A stretch of 64,000 nucleotides of DNA, taken from NCBI RefSeq assembly GCF_002205795.1, contig NZ_NIUY01000002.1, positions 806,001-870,000 on the forward strand, given 5' to 3'. Position 1 is the stretch's first letter. Each line of letters begins with the position of its first letter. The notes under the pieces were generated by a model. The model saw only the letters and a list, made by a program, of their open reading frames with translations. It was not told the origin of the DNA and did no database searches. Below, in pieces: positions 9,414 to 17,741 of this stretch. Origin of the DNA: Chryseobacterium sp. VAUSW3. Its GTDB lineage: Bacteria > Bacteroidota > Bacteroidia > Flavobacteriales > Weeksellaceae. A program made the translations under genes and the position numbers.

Positions 9414-10526
9414 ATGAAGATTCTAAAGAAACTTATGATTATAATTCTTATGCTGGCGGTTGCTGTAATGGTGACAGCTTATATTGTCTTAAGACAGGCA
9501 AAATTTGGTAAAGCTCCTTCCGGTGAACGACTGGAAAGAATTTTAAAATCTCCTCATTATAAAAATGGACGCTTCGACAACTTAAATGCTACTCCGCAAT
9601 TGGCAGAAGATACCTCGATGCCGGAAGTAATGTTCCGCTTTCTTTTTGGAAAATTTCCCAATAAAATTCCGCAAAGACCTTTTAACTTTGAAAAGACAGA
9701 TTTGAAATCTTTGGATCCCAACGAAAATGTATTCATCTGGATGGGGCACTCGTCCTATTTCCTACAAATTGACGGTAAAAAAATCCTCGTGGATCCCGTT
9801 TTCAGCGGTAATGCGTCGCCCTTCTCTTTTACAACAAAGGCTTTTAAGGGAACAGACCTTTATACCACAGATGACTTTTCGGAATTGGATTATTTGATTA
9901 TCACTCACGATCATTGGGACCATCTGGATTACGAAACTGTTCTTAAGCTTTTTCCGAAAACCAAAAAGATTATTACCGGCCTTGGTACCGGTGAACACCT
10001 AGAGTATTGGGGATACAATCCGAAAAACATCGTTGAACTCGACTGGTTTGAAAGTTCAAATTTAGGTGAAGGATTTAAAGTTACTGCAGAACCGGCAAGG
10101 CATTTTTCCGGGCGTGGTTTAAAGCGTGATCAGGCGATTTGGGCAAGTTTTGTATTTGAAACACCAAACCAAAGAGTGTACATCGGTGGCGACAGCGGTT
10201 ACGATAATCATTTTAAAAAGATTGGTGAGAAATACGGAAGTTTTGATTTGGCAATTCTTGAAAACGGACAATACAACAAAGATTGGCGGTACATCCACAT
10301 GATGCCCGGAGACCACATCAAGGCGATGGAAGATCTCAATGCCAAAAGAATGATTCCGGTCCACAACTCGAAATTCGCTCTGGCAACACATCCATGGAAG
10401 GAACCACTTGAAAAAATAATGGAACTTAATACCGAAAATAAGAGAATCCTCATTCCGAAAATTGGCGAAAAAACAGATTATCTGAATGATGATGAAAACT
10501 ATGAACAATGGTGGAAATCCTATTAA
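9414..10526 (+). CDS. MBL-fold metallo-hydrolase (NAPE-PLD / UlaG-like)
   Basis: Metallo-beta-lactamase-fold hydrolase anchored by an N-terminal membrane helix (about residues 8-25). The zinc ligands are visible: THDHWDHLD (164-172), an H at ARHFSGRG, GGDSGYDNHF with the bridging Asp, and a final H in PVHNSKFALATHP. The segment GHSSYFLQIDGKKILVDPVF (111-130) is characteristic of the branch containing N-acyl-phosphatidylethanolamine phospholipase D and UlaG. A periplasmic or membrane-surface phosphodiesterase is plausible; the substrate is not known. The hydrophobic N-terminus is followed by an Arg-rich stretch and could be an uncleaved anchor. Ends 10 nt before a terminator hairpin, so monocistronic. 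Confidence 0.85.
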   Translation: MKILKKLMIIILMLAVAVMVTAYIVLRQAKFGKAPSGERLERILKSPHYKNGRFDNLNATPQLAEDTSMPEVMFRFLFGKFPNKIPQRPFNFEKTDLKSLDPNENVFIWMGHSSYFLQIDGKKILVDPVFSGNASPFSFTTKAFKGTDLYTTDDFSELDYLIITHDHWDHLDYETVLKLFPKTKKIITGLGTGEHLEYWGYNPKNIVELDWFESSNLGEGFKVTAEPARHFSGRGLKRDQAIWASFVFETPNQRVYIGGDSGYDNHFKKIGEKYGSFDLAILENGQYNKDWRYIHMMPGDHIKAMEDLNAKRMIPVHNSKFALATHPWKEPLEKIMELNTENKRILIPKIGEKTDYLNDDENYEQWWKSY

Positions 10527-10535
10527 CAGACTGAT

Positions 10536-10563
10536 AAAAAAAGGGTCGTTCGCGACTCTTTTT
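10536..10563 (+). terminator. Intrinsic terminator after metallo-hydrolase gene
   Basis: Stem AAAAGGGTCG / CGACTCTTTT with TTCG loop and a following T-run; one G-U pair. It separates this gene from the next on the same strand. Confidence 0.75.
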
Positions 10564-10570
10564 AATTATG

Positions 10571-10578
10571 TATTTTTG
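10571..10578 (+). promoter_or_regulatory. -7 element (TATTTTTG) for alpha/beta hydrolase gene
   Basis: TATTTTTG matches TAnnTTTG and lies 17 nt before the ATG at 10596, directly after the preceding terminator, so the next gene has its own promoter with a very short leader. Confidence 0.5.
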
Positions 10579-10595
10579 TAAAAAACGTTTTCGAA

Positions 10596-11597
10596 ATGAA
10601 ATTAGCATCCATTTTTTCTTCCATTTTCTTGATTTTCAGTACATTTTTCAACGCACAAATTCAGCCAAAAATTGAGGCTTTGGATTCAGAACTATCTACA
10701 GTGCAATATCCTTTTCCGGTTGCTTTTAAAAAATTGAAAACACAAGGACAGGATTTGAAAATGGCTTTCATGGATGCCAAACCTGCGAAACCGAACGGTA
10801 AGACCATCGTTTTGCTTCATGGCAAAAATTTTAACGGATACTATTTCGAGCAAACTGCAAAAGTCCTTTTAAAAGAAGGTTTCAGGGTGATTATGCCGGA
10901 TCAGATCGGTTTCGGAAAATCATCAAAACCTCAGCAGTATCAGTTCAGTTTTCAGCAATTGGCAGAGAATACTAAGGCTATTGTGGATGATTTAAAAATA
11001 GAAAAATTCATTCTTTTAGGACATTCGATGGGTGGAATGCTCGCCACGAAAATGGCCGTTATGTATCCCAACAGCATCGAAAAGCTGATTTTGGAAAACC
11101 CAATAGGTCTGGAAGATTACCGGAAATTTTCACCTTATCAAAACATCGATAAACTCTACGCTTCCGAACTGAAAAACACCTATCAGTCCTACAAAGAATA
11201 TCAGTTAAAATTTTACTACGACGGAAAATGGAAACCTGAATATGACAAATGGCTGAATTTGCTCGCAGGGTGGACGATTCATCCGGATTTCGCGAAAACC
11301 GCTTGGAATGCAGCACTTACGACCGATATGGTATATACACAACCCGTAGTTTACGACTTTGAAAACATCATTGCTCCCACTCTACTTATCATAGGAACGC
11401 GCGACAGAACAGCAATTGGAAAGCCAAATGCACCGACAGAATTACAACCTTTGATGGGACTTTACCAAAATTTAGGTAAAGAAACCCAAAAGAAAATCAA
11501 AAATTCAAAATTGGTGGAACTTGAAAACGTGGGACATTCGCCCCATATCGAGGTTTTTGATCGGTTCATTGTTCCTTTGCTCGAATTTGTTCATTAA
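10596..11597 (+). CDS. Exported alpha/beta-hydrolase
   Basis: Serine hydrolase with a signal peptide (MKLASIFSSIFLIFSTFFNAQ) directing it out of the cytoplasm. The oxyanion motif LLHGKNF (73-79), the nucleophile elbow GHSMGG with Ser144, an acidic residue in LIIGTRDRTA and the C-terminal His in NVGHSPHIE complete the triad. At 333 residues it has the size of the epoxide-hydrolase/prolyl-iminopeptidase-like group. The substrate cannot be told from the sequence; a secreted esterase or peptidase are both possible. Own promoter, no operon partner; a 299-nt spacer follows before the thiolase gene. Confidence 0.82.
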   Translation: MKLASIFSSIFLIFSTFFNAQIQPKIEALDSELSTVQYPFPVAFKKLKTQGQDLKMAFMDAKPAKPNGKTIVLLHGKNFNGYYFEQTAKVLLKEGFRVIMPDQIGFGKSSKPQQYQFSFQQLAENTKAIVDDLKIEKFILLGHSMGGMLATKMAVMYPNSIEKLILENPIGLEDYRKFSPYQNIDKLYASELKNTYQSYKEYQLKFYYDGKWKPEYDKWLNLLAGWTIHPDFAKTAWNAALTTDMVYTQPVVYDFENIIAPTLLIIGTRDRTAIGKPNAPTELQPLMGLYQNLGKETQKKIKNSKLVELENVGHSPHIEVFDRFIVPLLEFVH

Positions 11598-11896
11598 AAT
11601 TCTAATATCTTTTGAAAGAAAATAATTTCCCTATTCCTAAATTTTCAGTTTTTAGCGATTGATCTTGATTGAAAAGTCCGAAGATGGTAATATTGAACCT
11701 ATAGAATGCTTTGTTACTGTTTCAGCGGACGGACGCTTCATTGCGATATTGGTTACCATCATTTCTTTGTCCTTCATTAAGTTTTTCAAAAAGCAAATCT
11801 TAAAATGGTAATACTGAAATTCCACAAAAACAGGAGGACGTTTATCAAAAATAAATAAAAAGCGTATCTTTTTACCCATAAAAAAATGAACTTAAA
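11598..11896. other. Intergenic stretch with a possible tiny membrane peptide
   Basis: This spacer holds no recognised gene. On the plus strand an open frame 11659-11811 could start at TTG and encode 50 residues with one hydrophobic stretch (FIAILVTIISLSFIKFF) and a basic tail; a 75-residue frame lies opposite. Neither has a family or a clear start, and I treat both as unproven. Just before the thiolase gene, TATCTTTT (7 of 8 to TAnnTTTG) could be its -7 element. Confidence 0.25.
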
Positions 11897-13114
11897 ATGA
11901 GTAAAGAAGCATACATTATAGATGGAACTCGCAGTGCAATCGGAAACTTTAAAGGTAGCCTCGCCGCCGTGAGAACTGACGATTTAATAGCTTCCGTCAT
12001 CAAAAATCTTACCGCAAAAAATCCGGAATTGCCTTTGGACAGAATAGATGATGTGATCATAGGATGCGCCAACCAAGCCGGGGAAGACAACCGAAATATC
12101 GCAAGAATGGCTTTGCTTTTGGCCGGACTGCCGCAAAATGTCCCGGGAGAAACGGTAAACCGACTTTGCGCCTCGGGGATGAGTGCGGTGGCACAGGCAA
12201 TGCGGGCGATAAAATCCGGTGAAGGCGATCTCTTCATCGCGGGAGGCGTGGAAGGAATGTCCAGAGGTCCGTTTGTGATTTCTAAGGCGGAGAGCGGGTT
12301 CGCGACCGATCAGAAAATGTACGATTCCAGCTTCGGATGGCGTTTTGTAAATCCGGAAATGGAAAAAACATACGGCGTAGAAGCGATGGGAAAAACCGCT
12401 GAAAACCTCGCTGAAATGTATAAAATCACGAGAAAGGAACAGGATGAATTTGCCTTGAATTCTCAAATGAAAGCCACAAAAGCACAGGAATCCGGGAGAT
12501 TGGCGGAGGAAATTTCCGACATCCAAATTCCACAAAGAAAAGGCGACCCGATTCTGGTAAACAAAGATGAATTCATCAAACCGAACAGTAGCTTAGAAAT
12601 TTTAGGGAAACTTAAACCTGCATTCGTGAAAGAAAATGGAACGGTAACGGCAGGAAATGCTTCCGGACTGAACGACGGAGCTGCTGCAATGATCATCGCT
12701 TCGGGGGATGCAGTGAAAAATTATGGTTTAAAACCCTTGGCGAAAATTGTTTGTTCTGCTGTAGTCGGTGTAGAACCGAGAATTATGGGAATTGGTCCGG
12801 TTGATGCAACAAAATTAGCTTTAAAAAGAGCGGGCTTAACATTGGATCAAATTGATATCATTGAACTTAATGAAGCCTTTGCCGCACAAAGTATAGCGTG
12901 CTTGAAAGAACTCGGAATTGCGAACGACGATACAAGAGTGAATGTAAACGGTGGCGCTATCGCATTGGGGCATCCACTGGGAATGAGTGGATCACGAATA
13001 ACCTATTCCGCAGCGTTGGAACTGCATAAAACCGGCAAAAAATATGCATTGGCAACGATGTGTGTTGGCGTCGGACAAGGCTATGCGGTGATTTTGGAAA
13101 ATGTAAATATTTAA
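11897..13114 (+). CDS. Thiolase (acetyl-CoA acyltransferase, 3-oxoadipyl-CoA thiolase-like)
   Basis: Condensing or degradative thiolase that exchanges an acyl group between CoA and an active-site cysteine. The nucleophile is Cys91 in NRLCASGMSAVAQA; the GHP motif is in GGAIALGHPLGMSGSR and the second catalytic Cys in TMCVGVGQG near the end. The segment SSFGWRFVNPEM closely resembles the PcaF/PaaJ branch acting on 3-oxoadipyl-CoA, but flavobacterial fatty-acid thiolases share it. Length (405) is normal. No phenylacetate, adipate or fatty-acid partner genes are next to it, so the pathway is open. Note the less common CASG in place of the usual CGSG. Ends 30 nt ahead of a strong hairpin. Confidence 0.88.
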   Translation: MSKEAYIIDGTRSAIGNFKGSLAAVRTDDLIASVIKNLTAKNPELPLDRIDDVIIGCANQAGEDNRNIARMALLLAGLPQNVPGETVNRLCASGMSAVAQAMRAIKSGEGDLFIAGGVEGMSRGPFVISKAESGFATDQKMYDSSFGWRFVNPEMEKTYGVEAMGKTAENLAEMYKITRKEQDEFALNSQMKATKAQESGRLAEEISDIQIPQRKGDPILVNKDEFIKPNSSLEILGKLKPAFVKENGTVTAGNASGLNDGAAAMIIASGDAVKNYGLKPLAKIVCSAVVGVEPRIMGIGPVDATKLALKRAGLTLDQIDIIELNEAFAAQSIACLKELGIANDDTRVNVNGGAIALGHPLGMSGSRITYSAALELHKTGKKYALATMCVGVGQGYAVILENVNI

Positions 13115-13144
13115 TGATTTGCGAATAATTAGAGGCCTAAAAAT

Positions 13145-13172
13145 AAAAACCCTTTCAGTTGAAAAGGTTTTT
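13145..13172 (+). terminator. Intrinsic terminator after thiolase gene
   Basis: Twelve-base arms AAAAACCCTTTC / GAAAAGGTTTTT around AGTT with one mismatch, followed by a T-run. Confidence 0.8.
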
Positions 13173-13230
13173 ATTTTTTTATAATCGCTGCTGATTTTTG
13201 AAATCTATGATAAACACCTGGAATGCTATT

Positions 13231-13320
13231 TTAGCCCCGATTGGAGCGATTGTTTGAGCTCTTTTCGGCGGCGGCTTCGCCGCCGCCGAAAAAGCGAGTG
13301 CGGAAAGCGGGACGGGTTTT
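13231..13320. repeat. GC-rich palindromic interspersed repeat, copy A
   Basis: A 14-bp hairpin arm (TTTTCGGCGGCGGC, 13262-13275) pairs with 13279-13292 around a TTC loop, flanked by conserved TTTGAGCTC on the left and GCGAGT..GGAAAGC on the right. The same arrangement and flanks recur in the same orientation at 32217-32310. The GC content is far above the surroundings. It lies between two convergent genes. Probably a REP-like dispersed element of this lineage. Confidence 0.75.
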
Positions 13321-13355
13321 CGGAAGAGCTACGAGTTTTCTTGCTCCGAAAAAAA

Positions 13356-13799
13356 TTAGTGCTGTTGCTTTGCCGGGTCGTCGTAATTCACCATCCAATT
13401 GATGCCAAATTTGTCGGTCCACATCCCGAAATAAGCGCCCCAAAAGGTTTCAGCAAGAGGCATGGTGACTACTCCACCTTCGGAAAGTCCGCTGAAAAGC
13501 CGGTCGGCTTCTTCCCTGGAATCGGTGTTGATGGAGAGGGAAATGTTGTTGCCCGCATTGAATTGGGAAGCCCATTCGCCGGCGGTATCGCTGCCCATAA
13601 GCACGGTTTCCTGAGAAATAGGAAGCGTTACGTGCATGATTTTATTTTTGTCGGCTTCCGGAACGTCTTTACCATCCGCGGGCGGCATATCTCCGAAACG
13701 CCCCATATAAGGAAATTCTCCGCCGAATACGGATTTGTAAAAATTGAAAGCTTCTTCGCAGTTTCCATTGAAGGTTAAGTACGCATTTACCTGTGCCAT
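13356..13799 (-). CDS. VOC-family (PhnB-like) protein
   Basis: Small vicinal-oxygen-chelate fold protein of 147 residues, two beta-alpha-beta-beta-beta units. It starts MAQVNAYLTFNGNCEEAFNFYKS, the hallmark of the PhnB/3-demethylubiquinone-methyltransferase-like branch, and continues with SVFGGEFP and a second half ending GAYFGMWTDKFGINWMVNY, the W-x-D-x-F-G-x-x-W motif of the family. Members often lack a proven reaction; relatives are linked to antibiotic resistance or phosphonate genes, neither of which is nearby. The start ATG is at the conserved N-terminus. It follows a secreted hypothetical gene on the same strand by 24 nt, so the two or three small minus-strand genes here may form one transcript. 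Confidence 0.85.
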   Translation of the reverse strand: MAQVNAYLTFNGNCEEAFNFYKSVFGGEFPYMGRFGDMPPADGKDVPEADKNKIMHVTLPISQETVLMGSDTAGEWASQFNAGNNISLSINTDSREEADRLFSGLSEGGVVTMPLAETFWGAYFGMWTDKFGINWMVNYDDPAKQQH

Positions 13800-13823
13800 T
13801 TGTTTAATTTTCGAAGTTAAAAA

Positions 13824-14294
13824 TCAATTTTTCCAGTTGGTTTTATAAGTTAAAGTTCCATCGTAGCTTTTCCAGTTCCCTATGAATTCGATGAACTGGT
13901 TTTCGATTTTCTGGGTCTTTTTATTCCACATAAAAGTGTAAATAAATTTACCGGTGAAGATGCCAGAATGCTGTCCTTTCGGTTCTTCTGCCAATTCATA
14001 TTCACCGAAAACGGTGCTGCGCTTTTTACCGTCCCGGTATTGGTTTATTTTAAGTTTACCTTCAAATTTTGAATTTGTATTTTCCACCACAGAATAGCCG
14101 GAAAGAAAATATTCCTGATCATTCTTTTTGTTCTGCTCGGAAATATTAACTTTCACTTTTATTTCCTGTTTCCCGTTGCCAATCACTCCTGTGTAAGGCT
14201 GCGATTTATTCATCCACACCTGTTCGATATTCGGCATTTGGGGAAATGCGAAACCCGACATAAAAAGAAATAAGAGAAGAAATTTTTTCATCAT
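13824..14294 (-). CDS. Exported hypothetical protein
   Basis: I do not recognise a domain. The 156-residue product has a signal peptide (MMKKFLLLFLFMSGFAFPQ) and a small beta-rich mature part with repeated 'GK' turns (GKLKINQYRDGKK, FTGKFIYTFMWNKK) ending YKTNWKN. Such profiles suit a periplasmic or surface lipocalin-like barrel, but that is only a guess. Either of the two adjacent ATG codons could be used. It lies 14 nt after the DUF1569 gene and 24 nt before the VOC gene, all on the minus strand, which suggests co-transcription. Confidence 0.7.
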   Translation of the reverse strand: MMKKFLLLFLFMSGFAFPQMPNIEQVWMNKSQPYTGVIGNGKQEIKVKVNISEQNKKNDQEYFLSGYSVVENTNSKFEGKLKINQYRDGKKRSTVFGEYELAEEPKGQHSGIFTGKFIYTFMWNKKTQKIENQFIEFIGNWKSYDGTLTYKTNWKN

Positions 14295-14308
14295 GTGTAT
14301 TTTTAAGG

Positions 14309-14764
14309 TTAAACGCCAAACTGATCAAGGTGATGATTGAGGTGTTTCGCCAACATATTGTTCCATTCCTGAGCCGTAAGTTTACCGAAAGAATGCGACA
14401 TTTTACCGTCGAAAGCTTCTTTACCAAGCTGCTGGGTTTTCTGTATGAAACCAATCAATCGTTTTTTTTCTTCATCAAAGTTTTTATTTCCCTTAATGAT
14501 GAACATTGGACCGGTCGGTAGATTCTGTTTATACGGTAGCTCGTTCACGGTTTTTGCTTTCACGAAATTTTTCAGTAAAAATCCTGCGATGAACCCCGGT
14601 TTCGGATGTTTTTCGGGTTCGTAAATCGTTTCGTAGGCCACATTAAGGTGCGCCAAAACCTGATCAACGCTCATTTTGCCCCATTTTCTTTGGGTTTCTG
14701 GTGTTAAATTATTGATTCTGTTGATGTATTCTTGCGCAACTTTTGCATCAAATATATTTTGCAT
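14309..14764 (-). CDS. DUF1569 (DinB-like) protein
   Basis: Four-helix DinB-superfamily protein of 151 residues. Recognised from the N-terminal INNLTPETQRKWGKMSVDQV with the HLN (residues about 53-55) and the C-terminal helix NNMLAKHLNHHLDQFGV, whose histidines together would form the usual three-His metal site. The superfamily includes bacillithiol and mycothiol transferases; no activity is known for DUF1569 members. First gene of the small minus-strand group. The start ATG at 14762-14764 is the only one before the conserved region. Confidence 0.82.
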   Translation of the reverse strand: MQNIFDAKVAQEYINRINNLTPETQRKWGKMSVDQVLAHLNVAYETIYEPEKHPKPGFIAGFLLKNFVKAKTVNELPYKQNLPTGPMFIIKGNKNFDEEKKRLIGFIQKTQQLGKEAFDGKMSHSFGKLTAQEWNNMLAKHLNHHLDQFGV

Positions 14765-14872
14765 TGATTTTATTTTAAGAGGAATATAAAATTAAATGAA
14801 ATTTCTAAAACCTCAGCCAAAACAGGATAAAAAAATATAATAAAATTGGGAAGATGTGAACATCGTTTAAAT

Positions 14873-15433
14873 TTAAATATCACTTCTAATTCGGCTTAAA
14901 GTTTCTTGGGAAATACCCAAATATGAAGCAATCATTCCGAGTGGAGCTCTGAGAATAATATTAGGGTTTTCTTCTAAAAGTTGGATGTACTTTTCTTTTG
15001 CCGTCATAAATTGCAGCGACGAAATTCTGCGTGACATCTCGATCATTAAATTTCCTAAAATATATCTGCTGAAATTTGCCGCAGTAAGCGAAAGCGAACA
15101 TAATTCTTCTAATTTTTTAAAATTACAAGTGGTAATGACCGATTTTTCTAATGTTTCAATGTTATTTCGAGTAGGTTGGTTTTTAAAAAGCGTATCAATA
15201 TTGGCCGTAATCTTGCCTTCCGAATAAAAATTGGTGGTGATATCTTTTCCGTTTTCGTAGTAAAACATTCTCAGCAAACCATCATCTACAAAGAAAACAG
15301 TATGGTTGTATTGATTTTGCTTGCTCAATATTTCTCCTTTTTCAAAGACTTTTGTTTCACATTCTTCATTTAGAAAACGCTCTATTTCGGCATCTACCTT
15401 AATGTGCTTATTAAGTTCTTGAATTAGTTTCAT
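14873..15433 (-). CDS. Crp/Fnr-family transcriptional regulator
   Basis: cNMP-binding-fold regulator of 186 residues from the chosen start MKLIQELNKHIKV. The N-terminal beta-barrel (about 25-115; KVFEKGEILSKQNQYNH, VFFVDDGLLRMFYYENGKD) lacks the GELAL-R phosphate-binding cassette of CRP, so cAMP binding is unlikely, and there is no Fnr iron-sulphur cysteine set. The C-terminal part ends in a helix-turn-helix (APLGMIASYLGISQETLSRIRSDI). A longer frame upstream runs through the terminator hairpin of the export operon and is unlikely to be translated. Its position directly downstream of the TolC/HlyD/ABC operon hints at control of that operon, without proof. Confidence 0.83.
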   Translation of the reverse strand: MKLIQELNKHIKVDAEIERFLNEECETKVFEKGEILSKQNQYNHTVFFVDDGLLRMFYYENGKDITTNFYSEGKITANIDTLFKNQPTRNNIETLEKSVITTCNFKKLEELCSLSLTAANFSRYILGNLMIEMSRRISSLQFMTAKEKYIQLLEENPNIILRAPLGMIASYLGISQETLSRIRSDI

Positions 15434-15466
15434 GAAGACTGGATTTCCTACAAAAGTAAACAAAAA

Positions 15467-15494
15467 AAGGCGCCTCAGTAAACTGAAACGCCTT
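15467..15494 (-). terminator. Intrinsic terminator at end of export operon
   Basis: Arms AAGGCG..TCAG / CTGA..CGCCTT with TAAA loop and a 2x2 internal bulge; the minus strand then reads a T-run. It lies 23 nt past the permease stop and separates the operon from the Crp-type gene. Confidence 0.75.
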
Positions 15495-15516
15495 CTCCTA
15501 AACATTAAAAAAAAAA

Positions 15517-16722
15517 CTATATTGATTTATCGAAATTTTCCTCTTCATAATCTTCGGGCAGATTATATTCTTTGAACAGCATTTTAATTTTGATTTTCAA
15601 AGCTATCCAACCTAAAAGAAAATAAACCCAACCGAGAATAAATAAGTGCCAGAAATATTTTTGAGTTAAATAATCGGAACCTTTTTCTACCACCATTATT
15701 TTCAGCGCTTCCAAATATGGAGTTAAAGGAATAATTTTGGTAAAGTAGGTAATGAAATCCGGCATGGCATAACTAGGCCATGTAAATCCACTGATGATGA
15801 ACGCAGGCGAAGCAATTACCATTAAAATCTGAGTGGCCTTCAATGCATCTGGAACTAAAATACTTACCAAAACGCCTAAATTGGTTGCTGCTACTACAAA
15901 AATTGAAGTTACCAAAAAGAAATTCAGTACATTTTCGGGAGCTGGAATTTTAAAATACAAGCTGCACAAGTAAAAGAATAAAATGTGTAAATTGGATAAA
16001 ATCCAAACAGGTAAACATTTAATCGCCATTACCAAAATTGCATATTTGTGTTTCCCTGCGAAATCTTTAATGAAAGAATCCCGCTTAAATTCTTCCGAAA
16101 ACGTAACCGCCATTGCCAACAGAATCACTTGCTGTAAAACCACCGCCATCATTGCCGGCCACATAAAAATCAGGTAATTACTGGTGGTATTAAAAAGCGT
16201 TATATAATTCGCTTTAAAGGGCTCGATATTGGCTTTGGCTTGGTCGGCATTCATTCCTTTTTTTTGCAAAGCTTTCATTTCGGCACCTGCAGAAAAAGTT
16301 CCTAAGGTAAGCTGAATTGCTTTTGACGCGAAATTAGCCGTCAACACATTCGACGTATTGACATAGACGTTGATTTCGGGATATTTCTTTTGCAACATAT
16401 TGGCTTCGAAACGCTCTGGAATAATCACTACTGCTCCTGCTTCTGTTTTGATGACCTCATCTTTCAATATCGCTGGTTCTTCTACATAATTCAGCACCTT
16501 CAGGGTATTATTATCTCCTAACATGTCTACAATTTGGTTAGACAAAGGAGTTTGGTCATGATTAATTACAATCACAGGAATATCCGTTACTTTTCCCTTT
16601 TCGTAAGTAAAACCCAAGAGCAGCGCGTAGAAGATGGGCGCCATAAAAAATACAGAAAGCATGGTTCTGTTCGTGAAGAACAAGTGAAACTCTCTTTTTA
16701 AAAGGTATCTTAACTGTTTCAT
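15517..16722 (-). CDS. ABC-2 type permease (YhhJ/DrrB-like exporter membrane subunit)
   Basis: Inner-membrane subunit of an ABC-2 exporter, 401 residues. One N-terminal helix (about 20-40) is followed by a large periplasmic domain (about 45-180) and five C-terminal helices including the ABC-2 segment SPAFIISGFTWPSYAMPDFI. This layout is that of YhhJ and of drug or polysaccharide exporters. Together with the upstream HlyD and TolC genes it would form a tripartite pump across both membranes. There is no ATP-binding gene in the operon or next to it, so an ATPase from elsewhere must be recruited. Start ATG is 24 nt after the HlyD stop. Confidence 0.87.
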   Translation of the reverse strand: MKQLRYLLKREFHLFFTNRTMLSVFFMAPIFYALLLGFTYEKGKVTDIPVIVINHDQTPLSNQIVDMLGDNNTLKVLNYVEEPAILKDEVIKTEAGAVVIIPERFEANMLQKKYPEINVYVNTSNVLTANFASKAIQLTLGTFSAGAEMKALQKKGMNADQAKANIEPFKANYITLFNTTSNYLIFMWPAMMAVVLQQVILLAMAVTFSEEFKRDSFIKDFAGKHKYAILVMAIKCLPVWILSNLHILFFYLCSLYFKIPAPENVLNFFLVTSIFVVAATNLGVLVSILVPDALKATQILMVIASPAFIISGFTWPSYAMPDFITYFTKIIPLTPYLEALKIMVVEKGSDYLTQKYFWHLFILGWVYFLLGWIALKIKIKMLFKEYNLPEDYEEENFDKSI

Positions 16723-16745
16723 TTTTATAAATTTTTAAGTCAAGA

Positions 16746-17705
16746 CTATTTTAAAGTTACGCTGGAATTCACCAAAATATTATTCACTTTTGCTCGATCT
16801 GTAGGAATTACTTTAATTTCATACACTGCATCTTCAGGTTGATAATCTGGGAATGCCGTGGTAATATCTGCATATTTTGTCAATTGTTTGATGGAAACTA
16901 CCTTCCCCGCAAACTCCTGATTACCGTAAATAGATTTCATATCGACGGTCATTCCCTTTTGGTATTTAGATATTTTACTTTCCGGAATGGTAAATCTAAA
17001 ATAAGTAGTATTCGGAATATAACCGTTGAAAAGAGCATAACCGGCAGTTGCCAATTCACCTACATTTAGAGAGATGGTTTCAATTTCCATATCATTGGTT
17101 GCGATGATATATCTTTCAGAATAGGCAACATTAGCTTCCTGGAGAACTCCTCTCGCTTGATTTTCCTGGCCAATTGCCATTTCTATTTTTTCTAATCTTG
17201 TACCAACCTCTACATCGTGGAGTTCTGCATTCACAGCGTCGTATTGGGCTTTTGCACCTTGTAATTTTGCGAACGCCTCATCGTAATTTTGTGGAGAAAG
17301 CAAACTGTCTTTATACATATTTTGGGCTCTTCTAAAGGATTTTTGGGCGTACTGATATTGTTCTGCTAAACCCTTTTGTTTGGCTCGTAACTGACGAAGT
17401 TGGTCTGCAGTTGCACCATTTTTCGCCATTTGGGCTTGTGCGGCGGCAGCAGCAGTTGCTCCCCTTGCTTGAGCAATTTTCGCTGTAACTTCGGGAACGT
17501 CTAACATTGCGAGGGTATCTCCTGCTTTTACGGTTTGTCCTTCTTCTACATAAATTTTTAAAATTCTACCGGTAACTTTAGGTGCGAAAGAAACAATTTC
17601 CTTTTTGGTTTTACCTTCGGTTAACTTTTGCGGAGTTTCATTTTTACAAGCTCCCAGAGAAAGTAGGGTTACTAAAAATAAAGATATTGCAATATAGTTT
17701 TTCAT
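16746..17705 (-). CDS. HlyD-family periplasmic adaptor lipoprotein
   Basis: Membrane-fusion protein linking an inner-membrane exporter to TolC. The 319-residue product has a lipoprotein signal with lipobox LSLGACK (Cys20), so it is acylated at the inner or outer membrane, then a biotinyl-lipoyl-like half (GRILKIYVEEGQTVKAGDTL), a long alpha-helical hairpin rich in Ala, Gln and Lys (about 75-185), the second lipoyl half, and a beta-barrel domain (VGELATAGYALFNG). This order defines the family. Middle gene of the operon: 36 nt after tolC and 23 nt before the permease. Confidence 0.88.
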   Translation of the reverse strand: MKNYIAISLFLVTLLSLGACKNETPQKLTEGKTKKEIVSFAPKVTGRILKIYVEEGQTVKAGDTLAMLDVPEVTAKIAQARGATAAAAAQAQMAKNGATADQLRQLRAKQKGLAEQYQYAQKSFRRAQNMYKDSLLSPQNYDEAFAKLQGAKAQYDAVNAELHDVEVGTRLEKIEMAIGQENQARGVLQEANVAYSERYIIATNDMEIETISLNVGELATAGYALFNGYIPNTTYFRFTIPESKISKYQKGMTVDMKSIYGNQEFAGKVVSIKQLTKYADITTAFPDYQPEDAVYEIKVIPTDRAKVNNILVNSSVTLK

Positions 17706-17741
17706 CGGATTAATATATTTATTTGTTTAATGTTTATCGTT